64,000 nt of DNA from Flavobacterium profundi (GCF_006491645.1 NZ_VDCZ01000007.1:69015-133014); one strand, 5' to 3'. Numbered from the stretch's first letter, positions 17,840 to 27,327 are shown. Notes: a model not told the origin generated them from the sequence alone. Program-made: numbers and translations.

Positions 17840-18235
17840 ATGTTTGATAAAAATAAAGCACCAGAAAGTAACCCATTAGGAAAAACAAACAGAATAGTCC
17901 AAGGAACAGTCATTAGAGGAGATATTGAAACCAAAGAAGACTTTAGACTAGATGGAACATTAATTGGAAACTATACTTCCGGAGGAAAATTAGTTATCGG
18001 AACATCAGGAGAAGTTCAAGGTGATATTAAATGTAAAAACGTAGATGTAGAAGGTAAGTATACTGGTAAATTAGAGGTAGACGAACTTTTAACAGTTAAA
18101 TCTACTGCACATATAAAAGGTGATGTAGTAGTTAGTAGACTTTCAGTGGAATCTGGAGCTGTTTTTGAAGCAACTTGCTCTATGAAATCGACACAAAAGC
18201 CATTAGTTGATACTCCAAAAGGAGATAAAAAATAG
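17840..18235 (+). CDS. Bactofilin (polymer-forming cytoskeletal protein)
   Basis: Bactofilins make right-handed beta-helix filaments that organise cell-envelope proteins. The 131-residue length and the repeating beta-helix pattern fit: NRIVQGTVIRGDIETKEDFRLDGTLIGNYTSGGKLVIG, then GEVQGDIKCKNVDVEGKYTGKLEVDELLTVKSTAHIKGDV, with the short unstructured tails usual in the family. It follows sprE by 37 nt and may be co-transcribed. A strong terminator closes the unit at 18254-18294. Confidence 0.92.
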   Translation: MFDKNKAPESNPLGKTNRIVQGTVIRGDIETKEDFRLDGTLIGNYTSGGKLVIGTSGEVQGDIKCKNVDVEGKYTGKLEVDELLTVKSTAHIKGDVVVSRLSVESGAVFEATCSMKSTQKPLVDTPKGDKK

Positions 18236-18253
18236 AAAAATTAACACTTTTTA

Positions 18254-18294
18254 ACAACAAAAAGCCTTCAAATTGAAGGCTTTTTGTTGTTTTT
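18254..18294 (+). terminator. Intrinsic terminator after bactofilin
   Basis: A perfect 17-bp stem (18254-18270 with 18274-18290) and a 3-base loop are followed by T residues to 18294. The remaining stretch up to 18536 is very AT-rich, with no ORF, and contains only a weak -7-like AAACTTTG at 18514-18521. Confidence 0.9.
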
Positions 18295-18536
18295 AGACTA
18301 TTTTAAAAAAAATTAAGCCCTATTTCTACTTTTGTATTCTTATTAAAAAAATGGCATAAAAAATTGATATTTCATTTTTTGATAAAATGATTTCTTTTGT
18401 AAGAATAAAAAATTAACACAAAAAAAGCATTTTAATTGTCAATAAATAAAAAAATCACAAGACAATGTTATTTTGTTAAATAATCCAATTTTTTTTTAAA
18501 TTTTTTTTAAGACAAACTTTGCACTCGTTTTAAAAA

Positions 18537-21398
18537 ATGAGTTTTATGAAAAAAATTATTGGCTATTTACTATTATTACTATTAGTTTCCTTTCAAGGGT
18601 TCTCTCAAACAAAATTTAAAGGAGTGGTGAAAGATGACAAAGAAAAACTTTCTTTGTTTGGCGCATTAGTAACTATTAGTGCAGATGGAACTACTGCTGT
18701 TGATCAAGCTACGGTAGATTTTGACGGTACATTTTCTTTGACTACTACTAAAACCTATGGTACAGTAGAAGTTTCTATGAATGGATTTATTTCTAAATCT
18801 TTTCCATTTTATGGTAAAGGAGATGAGTCTACAATTGATTTAGGAATTATTTACTTGGAAGAAAATACAGTTACCGAAAGAGACATTATCGTAACAACCT
18901 CAAGTATCGACGTTATCAAAGATAGAAAAACACCTATCTCTTCCTCTACGATGAGAAATTACGAAATGCGTGAAAAAGTTTCTAATAAAGACTTTATTGA
19001 ATTAACGAGCCATATGCCTGGAGTATATACTTCAAGAGTTGGAGGCGGTTACGGCGATACTAGAATGAATGTTAGAGGTTTTGAACAAAATAATATTTCT
19101 CCAATGATCGATGGTATCCCTGTTTATGACTTAGAAGCAGGTATTGTGGATTGGGCTAATATTGCTTCTATGAATGATGTGGCTTCTTCGATTCAGTTGC
19201 AAAGAGGTTTAGGAGCTTCTAAATTAGTAAACTCTTCTGTTGCAGGTACTTTTAATATGATTTTGAGAGATGCTAATTATGATAAAGGAGGATTTTTATA
19301 CAACGCTACTGGAAATAATGGGTATAGAAAATTTGTAGGATCGTATGCAACAGGATTATTAAAAAGTGGATTTTCTGCAAATGTTTTACTAAGTGCTACT
19401 TCTGGAGATGGATATGTAGCGGCTACCAACTTTGAAGCGTATTCCTACTATTTAGCTTTAGGATATAAAAAAGGGAAACACGATTTTCAATTTAAAGTGT
19501 TTGGTTCGCCACAATGGCACAATCAAAGAATGTCTGATATTTCATTAGCTACTTACATTGAAAGAGGAAATGGTGTAGACGATCCAAATTATAAATACAA
19601 TAGTGATTGGGGTTATTTGGATAACGAACAATATGCTACTAAAGTAAATTTTGGACACAAACCATTGGGAATTTTTCAATGGGATATCAACTTTACAGAT
19701 AAAACGCAGTTATCTGCAAAATTATACGGTTCTAAAGGAACCAGTGGAAGCACCAATTTTTCAGGAAGAATTTTAGGGGCTTCTGGAAATCAATTAACAA
19801 ATGAAGTGGGTCAAATCGATTTAGATTTTATCAATCAATATAATTCAGGTGAAGTTGCGGAATATTTTGGATCTTATTACCAAAGAGACCCAAACTATGC
19901 TGATGTAGATGGCAATTTGTATTATATTAACTCGGTTTGGAGTGGAGCAAATACAACAAATGGTATTTCATTATTGTCAGAAATTACCAACCAAACTTTT
20001 TATGGTGGAATTTTAAATTTAAGTACACAATTGACAAAAAATTTAAAATTAAACTATGGTTTAGATGCGCGTAAAACAGTGTACAATAAAACAAGAATTG
20101 TAAATGATTTATTTGGAGCAGACGGTTACGATCCAGATTATTTTACGACTCCAAGTTATTCACTATATACTAATAACACAGCATTACCAGAACCTATTTT
20201 AGATTTTACTAAGAAAAACTTAGGAGCAACACCAGTTGATTATAAATACGACGCTAAAATTGCTTATTTAGGTTCGTTTGCTCAAATAGAATGGGATATT
20301 TGGAGATTTAACTTCTTGGCACAAGGTGGATTTAATAGACAATTTATTCAAAGAGTTGCTTATACTTTAGGAGAATATGAAGAATCTGTTCCTGGATCTG
20401 ACAACTATGATATTGATAACAACTACAGCGTTGCTACAAGCGAATTACCAATTGATGGTTACAATGCAAAATTTGGCGTGAATTTTAATATAACTTCAAA
20501 GCATAACATTTGGGCAAATACAGGTTTTGTATCTAGACCACCTGTATTCGTAACCGTTTATAGTGGGTTAAATAATGATATTAATCCGAATTACAGAAAT
20601 GAAAAATTCAAATCTATTGAGGTAGGATACGGTTTTAGATCAAGAAGTGTGAGCTTAAATATTAGTGCATATTCATCGGATCATAAAGATTCTGAAACGC
20701 CTTATTATACTCCAGAATTAGGAAACTTTGGTACCACTTCTGGTATTAATAGAGTAAATAGAGGAATTGAACTAGATGTTACTGCTGCACCAATTAGAAA
20801 ATTAATCTTAAACGGAACATTATCTGTTGGTGAATGGAAATATAGCTCAAATGCAATTTTCCAAGATTTAAGACCTGATACAAGTGGTAATTTATTAGAA
20901 CCTTCAATTCTTTTGATTGATGGACAAAAAATAGGTGGTGCTCCACAATTAATGGCTTCTTTAGGAGCAGAATATGAATTCTTTAAGAATTTCAGATTAG
21001 GTTCAAATATTAAGTATTCAGACCGAATGTATTCTTCTCCAGCTTTAGAAAGATATGATCCTGTTTTTTATGGTGATGTATTCGCTTTTAAAGCTCCTGT
21101 AAGATTACCAAGTTTTGCGGTTACAGATGCTTTTGCTTCTTACAGATTTAGAGTAAATGTTACCAATTTTATAGACTTACGTTTAAATGTAGATAATATT
21201 TTAAATAGAAAATATATTTCTGAATCAAACACAAGTTATCAAGCGGATAGTGTTGATCCAAGTACATATGACCCATCAGCTCCTTCTAATGCTACTTTTA
21301 GAGATAATGGTAATTTGTATAATGGTTTAGCTACAAGAAACAATGCGTTCTTTGGTTTAGGAAGAACTTGGAACTTTACCGTTCGTTACGAATTTTAA
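18537..21398 (+). CDS. TonB-dependent outer-membrane receptor with carboxypeptidase-regulatory-like domain
   Basis: This 953-residue protein should import an unidentified ligand through the outer membrane using TonB energy. A signal peptide ends near FQGFSQ (residue 24), followed by a carboxypeptidase D regulatory-like domain (about 28-112), a plug domain with the typical TRMNVRGFEQNNISPMIDGIPVYD segment near 180-205, and a 22-strand barrel ending in the aromatic residue of VRYEF. No SusD-like partner follows, so it is not a SusCD pair; iron or another small ligand is possible. ATG is at 18537; an in-frame Met at 18546 gives an equally good signal peptide. Confidence 0.92.
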   Translation: MSFMKKIIGYLLLLLLVSFQGFSQTKFKGVVKDDKEKLSLFGALVTISADGTTAVDQATVDFDGTFSLTTTKTYGTVEVSMNGFISKSFPFYGKGDESTIDLGIIYLEENTVTERDIIVTTSSIDVIKDRKTPISSSTMRNYEMREKVSNKDFIELTSHMPGVYTSRVGGGYGDTRMNVRGFEQNNISPMIDGIPVYDLEAGIVDWANIASMNDVASSIQLQRGLGASKLVNSSVAGTFNMILRDANYDKGGFLYNATGNNGYRKFVGSYATGLLKSGFSANVLLSATSGDGYVAATNFEAYSYYLALGYKKGKHDFQFKVFGSPQWHNQRMSDISLATYIERGNGVDDPNYKYNSDWGYLDNEQYATKVNFGHKPLGIFQWDINFTDKTQLSAKLYGSKGTSGSTNFSGRILGASGNQLTNEVGQIDLDFINQYNSGEVAEYFGSYYQRDPNYADVDGNLYYINSVWSGANTTNGISLLSEITNQTFYGGILNLSTQLTKNLKLNYGLDARKTVYNKTRIVNDLFGADGYDPDYFTTPSYSLYTNNTALPEPILDFTKKNLGATPVDYKYDAKIAYLGSFAQIEWDIWRFNFLAQGGFNRQFIQRVAYTLGEYEESVPGSDNYDIDNNYSVATSELPIDGYNAKFGVNFNITSKHNIWANTGFVSRPPVFVTVYSGLNNDINPNYRNEKFKSIEVGYGFRSRSVSLNISAYSSDHKDSETPYYTPELGNFGTTSGINRVNRGIELDVTAAPIRKLILNGTLSVGEWKYSSNAIFQDLRPDTSGNLLEPSILLIDGQKIGGAPQLMASLGAEYEFFKNFRLGSNIKYSDRMYSSPALERYDPVFYGDVFAFKAPVRLPSFAVTDAFASYRFRVNVTNFIDLRLNVDNILNRKYISESNTSYQADSVDPSTYDPSAPSNATFRDNGNLYNGLATRNNAFFGLGRTWNFTVRYEF

Positions 21399-21419
21399 AT
21401 AAAAAGATGAATTAGTTTT

Positions 21420-21450
21420 AAAAGAGGTTGTATTTTGCAACCTCTTTTTT
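21420..21450 (+). terminator. Terminator of the TonB receptor gene, overlapping the atpZ promoter
   Basis: An 11-bp stem (21420-21430 with 21438-21448) and a 7-base loop are followed by T residues. The loop contains the TTG at 21435-21437 that appears to be the -33 element of the next promoter, so the same DNA ends one unit and starts the next. Confidence 0.8.
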
Positions 21451-21462
21451 ATTTTATATTTG
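21435..21462 (+). promoter_or_regulatory. Promoter of atpZ (TTG-N17-TATATTTG)
   Basis: TTG at 21435-21437 and TATATTTG at 21455-21462 are separated by 17 nt, a good flavobacterial promoter. The ATG at 21467 is only 5 nt past the -7 element, so the mRNA is expected to be almost leaderless. Confidence 0.75.
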
Positions 21463-21466
21463 TGAG

Positions 21467-21676
21467 ATGAAAAATAATAAGTACAATAAATGGTTGGCAT
21501 TACTTACGATTCCTTTTCAAATGGGAGTTGTGATTTTTGGCTTTAATTATTTAGGTGTTTTTTTAGATGAAAAATACCAAACTCATTACATTCAAAAGTT
21601 AAGTATTTTATTGGGTGTCTTTGTAGCTTTGTATTTCGTTATTAAGCAAGTCAATCAAATTAATAAAGGAGAGTAA
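21467..21676 (+). CDS. atpZ: AtpZ-like ATP synthase accessory membrane protein
   Basis: This 69-residue protein has two membrane helices (about 8-27 and 46-64) separated by the short loop GVFLDEKYQTHYIQK, the pattern of the AtpZ/AtpI family that precedes atpB in many bacteria and is involved in Mg/Ca supply or c-ring assembly. The longer frame opening at 21428 is rejected because it would begin upstream of the promoter and run through the terminator hairpin; the Met at 21467 fits the family start. Confidence 0.82.
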   Translation: MKNNKYNKWLALLTIPFQMGVVIFGFNYLGVFLDEKYQTHYIQKLSILLGVFVALYFVIKQVNQINKGE

Positions 21677-21705
21677 TAGTAACAATTCAATCAATAGAAT
21701 CATAA

Positions 21706-22101
21706 ATGAAATTCAATAAAGCATTATACTTACAATATATCTTATTTCTTATTATTATTTATTTAGCCAATAGATTAGTAATTGCAGTTTTCCAATGGGA
21801 GCCTGATTTTGAAAAAACACAGTATAGTCTCCATCAAATTTTTGCTTTTTTAAGCATTAGTAGTGCCATTTTATTATTGGTTCATGATTTTGTCAAAAAT
21901 AAAAATGAAGCTATCTTAGGCTATGTTTTTTTGGTTACGTTAACGATTAAAGTGATTGCGTGTTATGTTTTTATAGCACCCGTATTGCAAAACGAACCCG
22001 TAAATACTTTTGAGAAAGGTTATTTTTTTATTTTGTTTGTCCTTTTTTTATGCATAGATGTCTATTTTACAGCGAGATTGTTAAACAAAAACAACTATTA
22101 G
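21706..22101 (+). CDS. Four-helix membrane protein in the ATP synthase locus
   Basis: This 131-residue protein has four predicted membrane helices (about 8-27, 44-62, 73-92 and 102-122). It sits between atpZ and atpB, 29 nt after atpZ, as is typical for flavobacteria, and may play the AtpI-like role in c-ring assembly. I see no sequence motif that proves this. The intergenic space after it holds the atpB promoter. Confidence 0.75.
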   Translation: MKFNKALYLQYILFLIIIYLANRLVIAVFQWEPDFEKTQYSLHQIFAFLSISSAILLLVHDFVKNKNEAILGYVFLVTLTIKVIACYVFIAPVLQNEPVNTFEKGYFFILFVLFLCIDVYFTARLLNKNNY

Positions 22102-22144
22102 ATAAAAAAAATGATAAATTCTCAAAAAAAAGTATTTTAGAAAC

Positions 22145-22173
22145 TTGAAATATTAATTAAAATTGTACTTTTG
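22145..22173 (+). promoter_or_regulatory. Promoter of the atpB operon (TTG-N18-TACTTTTG)
   Basis: TTG at 22145-22147 and TACTTTTG at 22166-22173 with an 18-nt spacer are a close match to the Bacteroidota promoter. It explains why the TTG at 22171 cannot be the atpB start: that codon is part of the -7 element. Confidence 0.8.
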
Positions 22174-22215
22174 CAAAAATTTTTAACGACCGTAAAAAGA
22201 ACATTTTATAACGTT

Positions 22216-23400
22216 ATGGTGATTTCAAAAAGACCACTTCATTTATTTGTAGCTTTCGCAGTAGCGATACTACCATTTTTTAGTTCTGCTAATACCATTT
22301 CAGATTCTACTCATGTAGCTACTGAAACATCACATGAATCTCATGTTGCACACGCTGAATCACATGAAGAAGCAGAGCCAACTGATAAAAAATCTAAAAT
22401 AAAAGCTTTCATCGATCATCACTTACAAGATTCTCATGATTTTACTTTTTTCTCTGATGAGGAAACAGGAAAACATTATGGATTTCCTTTACCAGTCATC
22501 TTGATTGATAATGGTTTAAAATTGTTTTCTTCTTCGAAATTTCATCATGGTGAAGAAATTGCTGAAGTAGATGGGAATTACTATGCCTTACATCATGGTA
22601 AAATTTACAAAACAAATGCGGAAGGACAATTGAATTATGATGAGCACCATCATCCAACAAATGAAAAACCATTGGATTTCTCAATAACTAAAAATGTAGT
22701 AGCGATGCTAGTAACTGCAATTTTAATGTTTTTCATATTTGTAGGTTTAGCTAAATCTTACAGAAAAGGACCTCTTCCAGCTGGTTTTGGAAAAGTGCTT
22801 GAGCCATTGGTGATTTTTATTCGTGATGAAGTTGCTTTACCAAATATTGGTGAGAAAAAATATAGAAAATTTATGGGTTATTTATTAACTGTATTTTTCT
22901 TTATTTTAATTCTAAACTTATTTGGATTAACACCTCTAGGAATTAATGTAACTGGGAATATAGCAATAACTGCTTGTTTGGCTTTGTTTACTTATGTTGT
23001 AACACAATTTAGTGCTAACAAAGATTATTGGAAACATATTTTTTGGATGCCAGATGTTCCTGTTTTAATGAAAATTGCATTAATCCCTATTGAAATATTA
23101 GGGACGTTAACAAAACCTTTTGCACTTATGATACGTCTTTATGCAAATATTTCTGCAGGACACATAGTAGTAATGAGTTTAATTGGTTTAATTTTTATTT
23201 TCAAAAACTGGGTGGCTGGGCCTTCATTTTTTGGATTAACCTTATTTATTTCAATTATCGAAATATTAGTAGCGTTTTTACAAGCGTTTGTATTTACAAT
23301 GTTATCGGCTTTATTTATCGGTATGGCAGTTCAAGATCATCATCATGATGAACACCATAGTGAAGATATGTTAGGAGAGCATGATAATGCAATTATTTAA
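22216..23400 (+). CDS. atpB: ATP synthase F0 subunit a
   Basis: Subunit a forms the half-channels for proton entry and exit next to the c ring. The protein (394 residues from ATG 22216) has a signal-peptide-like N terminus (VISKRPLHLFVAFAVAILPFFSSA), a long His/Glu-rich extracytoplasmic extension (about 30-160) as in other Bacteroidota, and then the membrane domain. The essential Arg lies in TKPFALMIRLYANISAGH, followed by the helix IIEILVAFLQAFVFTMLSALFIGMAV. The tail is His-rich. The frame also opens with a TTG at 22171, but that lies in the promoter. Confidence 0.95.
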   Translation: MVISKRPLHLFVAFAVAILPFFSSANTISDSTHVATETSHESHVAHAESHEEAEPTDKKSKIKAFIDHHLQDSHDFTFFSDEETGKHYGFPLPVILIDNGLKLFSSSKFHHGEEIAEVDGNYYALHHGKIYKTNAEGQLNYDEHHHPTNEKPLDFSITKNVVAMLVTAILMFFIFVGLAKSYRKGPLPAGFGKVLEPLVIFIRDEVALPNIGEKKYRKFMGYLLTVFFFILILNLFGLTPLGINVTGNIAITACLALFTYVVTQFSANKDYWKHIFWMPDVPVLMKIALIPIEILGTLTKPFALMIRLYANISAGHIVVMSLIGLIFIFKNWVAGPSFFGLTLFISIIEILVAFLQAFVFTMLSALFIGMAVQDHHHDEHHSEDMLGEHDNAII

Positions 23401-23439
23401 AATAGAATTTAGTTTAATTAATATATAAATCAAATAGTT

Positions 23440-23631
23440 ATGACAATTCCAGGAATTATTGGTGCAGGTTTAGTAGTAATCGGTGCTGGATTAGGTTTAG
23501 GAAGAATTGGTGGATCAGCAATGGATGCTATTGCACGTCAACCAGAAGCTGCTGGTAAAATTCAAACTGCGATGATTATTATCGCGGCTTTATTAGAAGG
23601 GGTTGCTTTCGCAGCACTTTTCGCAGCTTAA
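23440..23631 (+). CDS. atpE: ATP synthase F0 subunit c
   Basis: This 63-residue hairpin protein forms the rotating c ring. Helix 1 is Gly-rich (GAGLVVIGAGLGLGRIG), the polar loop is ARQPE, and helix 2 holds the ion-binding Glu53 (LLEGVAFAALF). No Gln in helix 1 or Ser after the Glu is seen, so the residues of Na+-type rings are lacking and proton coupling is expected. A hairpin follows at 23644-23682, which may raise the level of this subunit relative to the downstream ones. Confidence 0.96.
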   Translation: MTIPGIIGAGLVVIGAGLGLGRIGGSAMDAIARQPEAAGKIQTAMIIIAALLEGVAFAALFAA

Positions 23632-23643
23632 TTAAAACAAAGA

Positions 23644-23682
23644 AACAAAGATCTGTAACGGTTGGTTGCAGGTCTTGTTTTT
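23644..23682 (+). terminator. Stem-loop between atpE and atpF, possible attenuator
   Basis: A 15-bp stem with two G-T wobbles and one bulged A (23644-23659 with 23665-23679) is followed by a short T run. It lies inside the atp operon just after the c-subunit gene. Partial termination or 3'-end protection here would favour c over b, delta, alpha and gamma. Confidence 0.65.
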
Positions 23683-23718
23683 AAAAAGAGATTAAACGAA
23701 TAAATATAATTTTCAACA

Positions 23719-24219
23719 ATGGATAAGTTAATTAATGATTTTTCATTTGGATTGTTTTTTTGGCAAGCATTAATTTTAGTAATATTATTAATTTTATTAG
23801 CTAAATTTGCATGGAAACCAATTATGAACTCAATCACAGAACGTGAAGAAGGAATTAAAAATGCTTTGTTAGCAGCTGAAAACGCTAAAAAAGACATGCA
23901 AAATTTAAAAGCTGATAATGAGAAATTATTAGCAGAAGCTCGTGCGGAGAGAGATACCATGATTAAAGAAGCGCGTGAAATTAAAGAAAAAATGATTGCA
24001 GACGCTAAAGAAGAAGCACAAGCACAAGGTGAAAAAATGATTGCTCAAGCAAAAGCAACTATTGAAGGTGAGAAAAATGCAGCTATGGCTGAAATTAAAT
24101 CTCAGGTTTCTACTTTGTCTTTAGAAATTGCAGAAAAAATATTAAAAGGAGAATTAGCTAACAATGACGCTCAAGCTAAATTAGTTGAGAAAATGTTAGA
24201 TGATGCTAAATTAAGTTAA
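23719..24219 (+). CDS. atpF: ATP synthase F0 subunit b
   Basis: This 166-residue stator subunit has one N-terminal membrane helix (about 9-30, ending KFAWKPIMNSITEREEGI, the family junction motif) and a long Ala/Lys/Glu-rich coiled coil (about 40-150) that reaches F1. It is 2 nt from atpH, so the two are translationally close. Confidence 0.95.
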   Translation: MDKLINDFSFGLFFWQALILVILLILLAKFAWKPIMNSITEREEGIKNALLAAENAKKDMQNLKADNEKLLAEARAERDTMIKEAREIKEKMIADAKEEAQAQGEKMIAQAKATIEGEKNAAMAEIKSQVSTLSLEIAEKILKGELANNDAQAKLVEKMLDDAKLS

Positions 24220-24221
24220 TT

Positions 24222-24755
24222 ATGGCAACCAGTAGAGCAGCTATCCGATATGCTAAGGCTATTCTAGATATTGCACAAGCAAACAATACAACAGCACAAG
24301 TAAATAACGATATGTTACAAATTGTTGCTGCTGTAAAAGAAAGCAAAGAATTGAAAGATTTTTTGAAAAGTCCTGTTGTAAAAGGGCCTACTAAGTTTGC
24401 TGCTATATCTGAAGTATTTGCTTCAGCACAAGGAGAAACTAAAGAATTATTTCGTTTGCTACAAGAAAATAGCAGATTCGAAATTTTAGCAACAATTGCT
24501 TCACAGTACAATACTTTATTTGATGAATTGAATAATATGGAAACTGCAGTGGTTACTACCGCATTTCCAATTACAAAAGATTTAGAAGAAAAAGTATTAG
24601 CTAAGATTGCTAGTTTTTCAAATAAAAAAATAACACTTAAGAATATTGTAGATCCATCTATTATTGGTGGGTTTGTATTACGAATAGGTGACAAACAATA
24701 TAATGCTTCTGTTGTAAATAGTTTACAACAATTAAAAAGAGAGTTTAGTAATTAA
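24222..24755 (+). CDS. atpH: ATP synthase F1 subunit delta
   Basis: This 177-residue protein connects the b stator to the alpha/beta crown. It has the N-terminal helical domain (SRAAIRYAKAILDIA at the start) and the conserved C-terminal beta segment VDPSIIGGFVLRIGDKQYNASVVNSLQQLKREF. Gene order and length match the family. Confidence 0.95.
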   Translation: MATSRAAIRYAKAILDIAQANNTTAQVNNDMLQIVAAVKESKELKDFLKSPVVKGPTKFAAISEVFASAQGETKELFRLLQENSRFEILATIASQYNTLFDELNNMETAVVTTAFPITKDLEEKVLAKIASFSNKKITLKNIVDPSIIGGFVLRIGDKQYNASVVNSLQQLKREFSN

Positions 24756-24799
24756 TAATAGTGATCGCACTTCTTTAAGTGTTAAAATTATAAATTAAA

Positions 24800-26374
24800 A
24801 TGGCTGAAATTAAACCTGCTGAGATATCAGCAATATTAAAAAAGCAATTATCAGGTTTTCAATCTGGTACTTCATTAGAAGAAGTTGGAACAGTACTTCA
24901 AGTAGGTGACGGTATTGCACGTGTGTATGGATTGTCTAATGCTCAATACGGTGAGTTAGTTCAATTCGATAATGGATTGGAAGGAATTGTATTGAACTTA
25001 GAAGAAGACAATGTTGGTGTGGTATTATTAGGACCATCTACTGGTGTAAGAGAAGGTTCAAATGTAAAAAGAACACAACGTATTGCATCTCTTAAAGTAG
25101 GTGAAGAAATCGTAGGTCGTGTTGTAGATACTTTAGGTAACCCAATCGATGGTAAAGGTGCAATTGGTGGTGAGTTATATGAGATGCCTTTAGAAAGAAA
25201 AGCTCCTGGAGTTATCTTCCGTCAACCCGTAACAGAACCATTACAAACAGGTATCAAAGCAATTGATGCTATGATTCCAGTGGGTAGAGGACAACGTGAG
25301 TTAGTTATTGGTGACCGTCAAACAGGTAAAACAACAGTTTGTATTGACACCATCTTAAATCAAAAAGAATTTTATGATGCTGGGAAACCAGTATATTGTA
25401 TATATGTAGCTGTAGGTCAAAAAGCCTCTACAGTTGCTGCAATTGCAAAAACATTAGAGGAAAAAGGCGCTATGGCTTATACAGTAATTGTTGCTGCTAA
25501 TGCTTCTGACCCTGCTGCTATGCAAGTTTATGCTCCATTCGCTGGTGCATCAATTGGAGAATATTTCCGTGATACAGGTCGTCCTGCATTAATCATTTAT
25601 GATGATTTATCAAAACAAGCGGTAGCTTACCGTGAGGTGTCTTTATTATTAAGAAGACCACCAGGACGTGAGGCTTATCCTGGAGACGTATTCTACTTAC
25701 ACTCAAGATTATTAGAGCGTGCTGCTAAAGTCATTGCCGATGATGATATTGCTAAAAACATGAACGATTTACCAGAATCGTTAAAACCAATCGTTAAAGG
25801 TGGTGGTTCATTAACAGCTTTACCAATCATTGAAACACAAGCGGGTGACGTTTCTGCATATATCCCAACAAACGTTATCTCTATTACTGACGGACAGATT
25901 TTCTTAGATGGAGATTTATTCAACTCTGGGGTTCGTCCTGCAATTAACGTAGGTATTTCTGTATCTCGTGTAGGAGGTAATGCTCAAATTAAATCAATGA
26001 AAAAAGTAGCAGGTACTTTAAAATTAGACCAAGCACAATACCGTGAGTTAGAAGCTTTCGCTAAATTTGGTTCTGATTTAGATGCCGTTACTTTAAATGT
26101 AATTGAAAAAGGAAAACGTAACGTAGAAATCTTAAAACAAGCAGTAAATGATCCATTTACAGTTGAAGACCAAGTTGCAATTATTTATGCTGGTTCTAAA
26201 AACTTATTAAAAGATGTTCCAGTTGAAAAAGTAAAAGAATTTGAAAAAGATTTCTTAGCATATTTAAATGCAAAACACAGAGATACTTTAGATGCATTAA
26301 AAGCAGGTAAATTTGATGATAATATTACTGATGTTTTAGCTAAAGTAGCAAAAGAAATTTCTGCAAAATATTAA
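24800..26374 (+). CDS. atpA: ATP synthase F1 subunit alpha
   Basis: This 524-residue protein is the non-catalytic nucleotide-binding subunit. It shows Walker A GDRQTGKT (near 171-178), the [12 protein letters not shown] segment before it, [28 protein letters not shown], the alpha signature region [35 protein letters not shown] and the usual C-terminal helices. Codon use is more GC-rich than its neighbours, as expected of a highly expressed gene. Confidence 0.97.
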   Translation: MAEIKPAEISAILKKQLSGFQSGTSLEEVGTVLQVGDGIARVYGLSNAQYGELVQFDNGLEGIVLNLEEDNVGVVLLGPSTGVREGSNVKRTQRIASLKVGEEIVGRVVDTLGNPIDGKGAIGGELYEMPLERKAPGVIFRQPVTEPLQTGIKAIDAMIPVGRGQRELVIGDRQTGKTTVCIDTILNQKEFYDAGKPVYCIYVAVGQKASTVAAIAKTLEEKGAMAYTVIVAANASDPAAMQVYAPFAGASIGEYFRDTGRPALIIYDDLSKQAVAYREVSLLLRRPPGREAYPGDVFYLHSRLLERAAKVIADDDIAKNMNDLPESLKPIVKGGGSLTALPIIETQAGDVSAYIPTNVISITDGQIFLDGDLFNSGVRPAINVGISVSRVGGNAQIKSMKKVAGTLKLDQAQYRELEAFAKFGSDLDAVTLNVIEKGKRNVEILKQAVNDPFTVEDQVAIIYAGSKNLLKDVPVEKVKEFEKDFLAYLNAKHRDTLDALKAGKFDDNITDVLAKVAKEISAKY

Positions 26375-26389
26375 TTAATTTTCAATTAG

Positions 26390-26439
26390 TCAATGTGTCG
26401 ATTAATCAATTGACACATTGATAATTGTCAAATTGACAA
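26390..26439 (+). repeat. Two consecutive palindromes between atpA and atpG
   Basis: The first is a perfect 10-bp inverted repeat (26390-26399 with 26412-26421) with a 12-base spacer. The second is a short palindrome, TTGTCAA-TTGACAA with a one-base centre, near 26425-26439. Neither is followed by a T run, so these are not ordinary terminators; RNA processing or stability elements are possible. Confidence 0.7.
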
Positions 26440-26448
26440 ATTAAAAAA

Positions 26449-27306
26449 ATGGCAAACTTAAAGGAAATTAGAAATAGAATTAGTTCCGTTTCATCTACGA
26501 TGCAGATTACGTCTGCGATGAAAATGGTTTCTGCTGCTAAGCTTAAAAAAGCACAAGATGCTATTACAGCTATGCGTCCTTATGCAGAAAAATTAACGGA
26601 ATTATTACAAAACTTAAGTGCTACTCTAGATGGAAACACTGGAGGAGCTTTTGCTGAACAAAGAGAGGTAAATAAAGTTCTTATCGTTGCCGTAACATCT
26701 AACAGAGGTTTATGTGGTGCTTTTAACTCAAATGTTATTAAAGAAGTTAAAAGTCGTACTGAATTTTATAAAGGAAAAACAGTTGATGTTTTTGCAATTG
26801 GAAAAAAAGGAAATGATGTTTTAAAGAAAACCAATAAAGTTGTTGAGAATCAAAGTGCCATTTTTGATCAATTAACTTTTGAAAATGTAGCTGATGTAGC
26901 TCAGGTTTTAATGGACAAATTTGTAGCTGGTGAGTACGATAAAATTGAATTGGTTTACAATCATTTTAAAAATGCTGCCACTCAAGTTGTTAAAACAGAA
27001 CAATTTTTACCACTTGCACCAATTTCAGGCGGTGAAGAAATTTCATCTGATTATATTTTTGAACCTTCGAAAGAAGAAATTGTATTAACTTTAATTCCAA
27101 AATCGTTAAAAACGCAATTATATAAAGCTGTTCGTGATTCTTTTGCATCGGAACACGGAGCTAGGATGACAGCAATGCATAAAGCTACCGATAATGCAAC
27201 AGCATTAAGAAATCAATTAAAATTAACTTATAATAAAGCGCGTCAAGCGGCTATTACTGGAGAAATTCTTGAAATTGTTGGTGGTGCTGAAGCTTTAAAT
27301 AGTTAA
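26449..27306 (+). CDS. atpG: ATP synthase F1 subunit gamma
   Basis: This 285-residue protein is the rotating central shaft. The N terminus (LKEIRNRISSVSSTMQITSAMKMVSAAKLKKAQ) and the C terminus (RMTAMHKATDNATALRNQLKLTYNKARQAAITGEILEIVGGAEAL) are both canonical. Beta and epsilon genes do not follow, which is usual for Bacteroidota, where they lie elsewhere in the chromosome. A terminator ends the operon at 27328-27366. Confidence 0.97.
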   Translation: MANLKEIRNRISSVSSTMQITSAMKMVSAAKLKKAQDAITAMRPYAEKLTELLQNLSATLDGNTGGAFAEQREVNKVLIVAVTSNRGLCGAFNSNVIKEVKSRTEFYKGKTVDVFAIGKKGNDVLKKTNKVVENQSAIFDQLTFENVADVAQVLMDKFVAGEYDKIELVYNHFKNAATQVVKTEQFLPLAPISGGEEISSDYIFEPSKEEIVLTLIPKSLKTQLYKAVRDSFASEHGARMTAMHKATDNATALRNQLKLTYNKARQAAITGEILEIVGGAEALNS

Positions 27307-27327
27307 TAAATAACAATTTATAAATAC

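Noticed and set aside
22171-22215. TTG start adding 15 residues to AtpB
   Set aside because: The TTG is the end of the -7 box TACTTTTG of the operon promoter.
24206-24694. 162-codon minus-strand ORF opposite atpH
   Set aside because: Antisense shadow of a well-supported gene in an operon.
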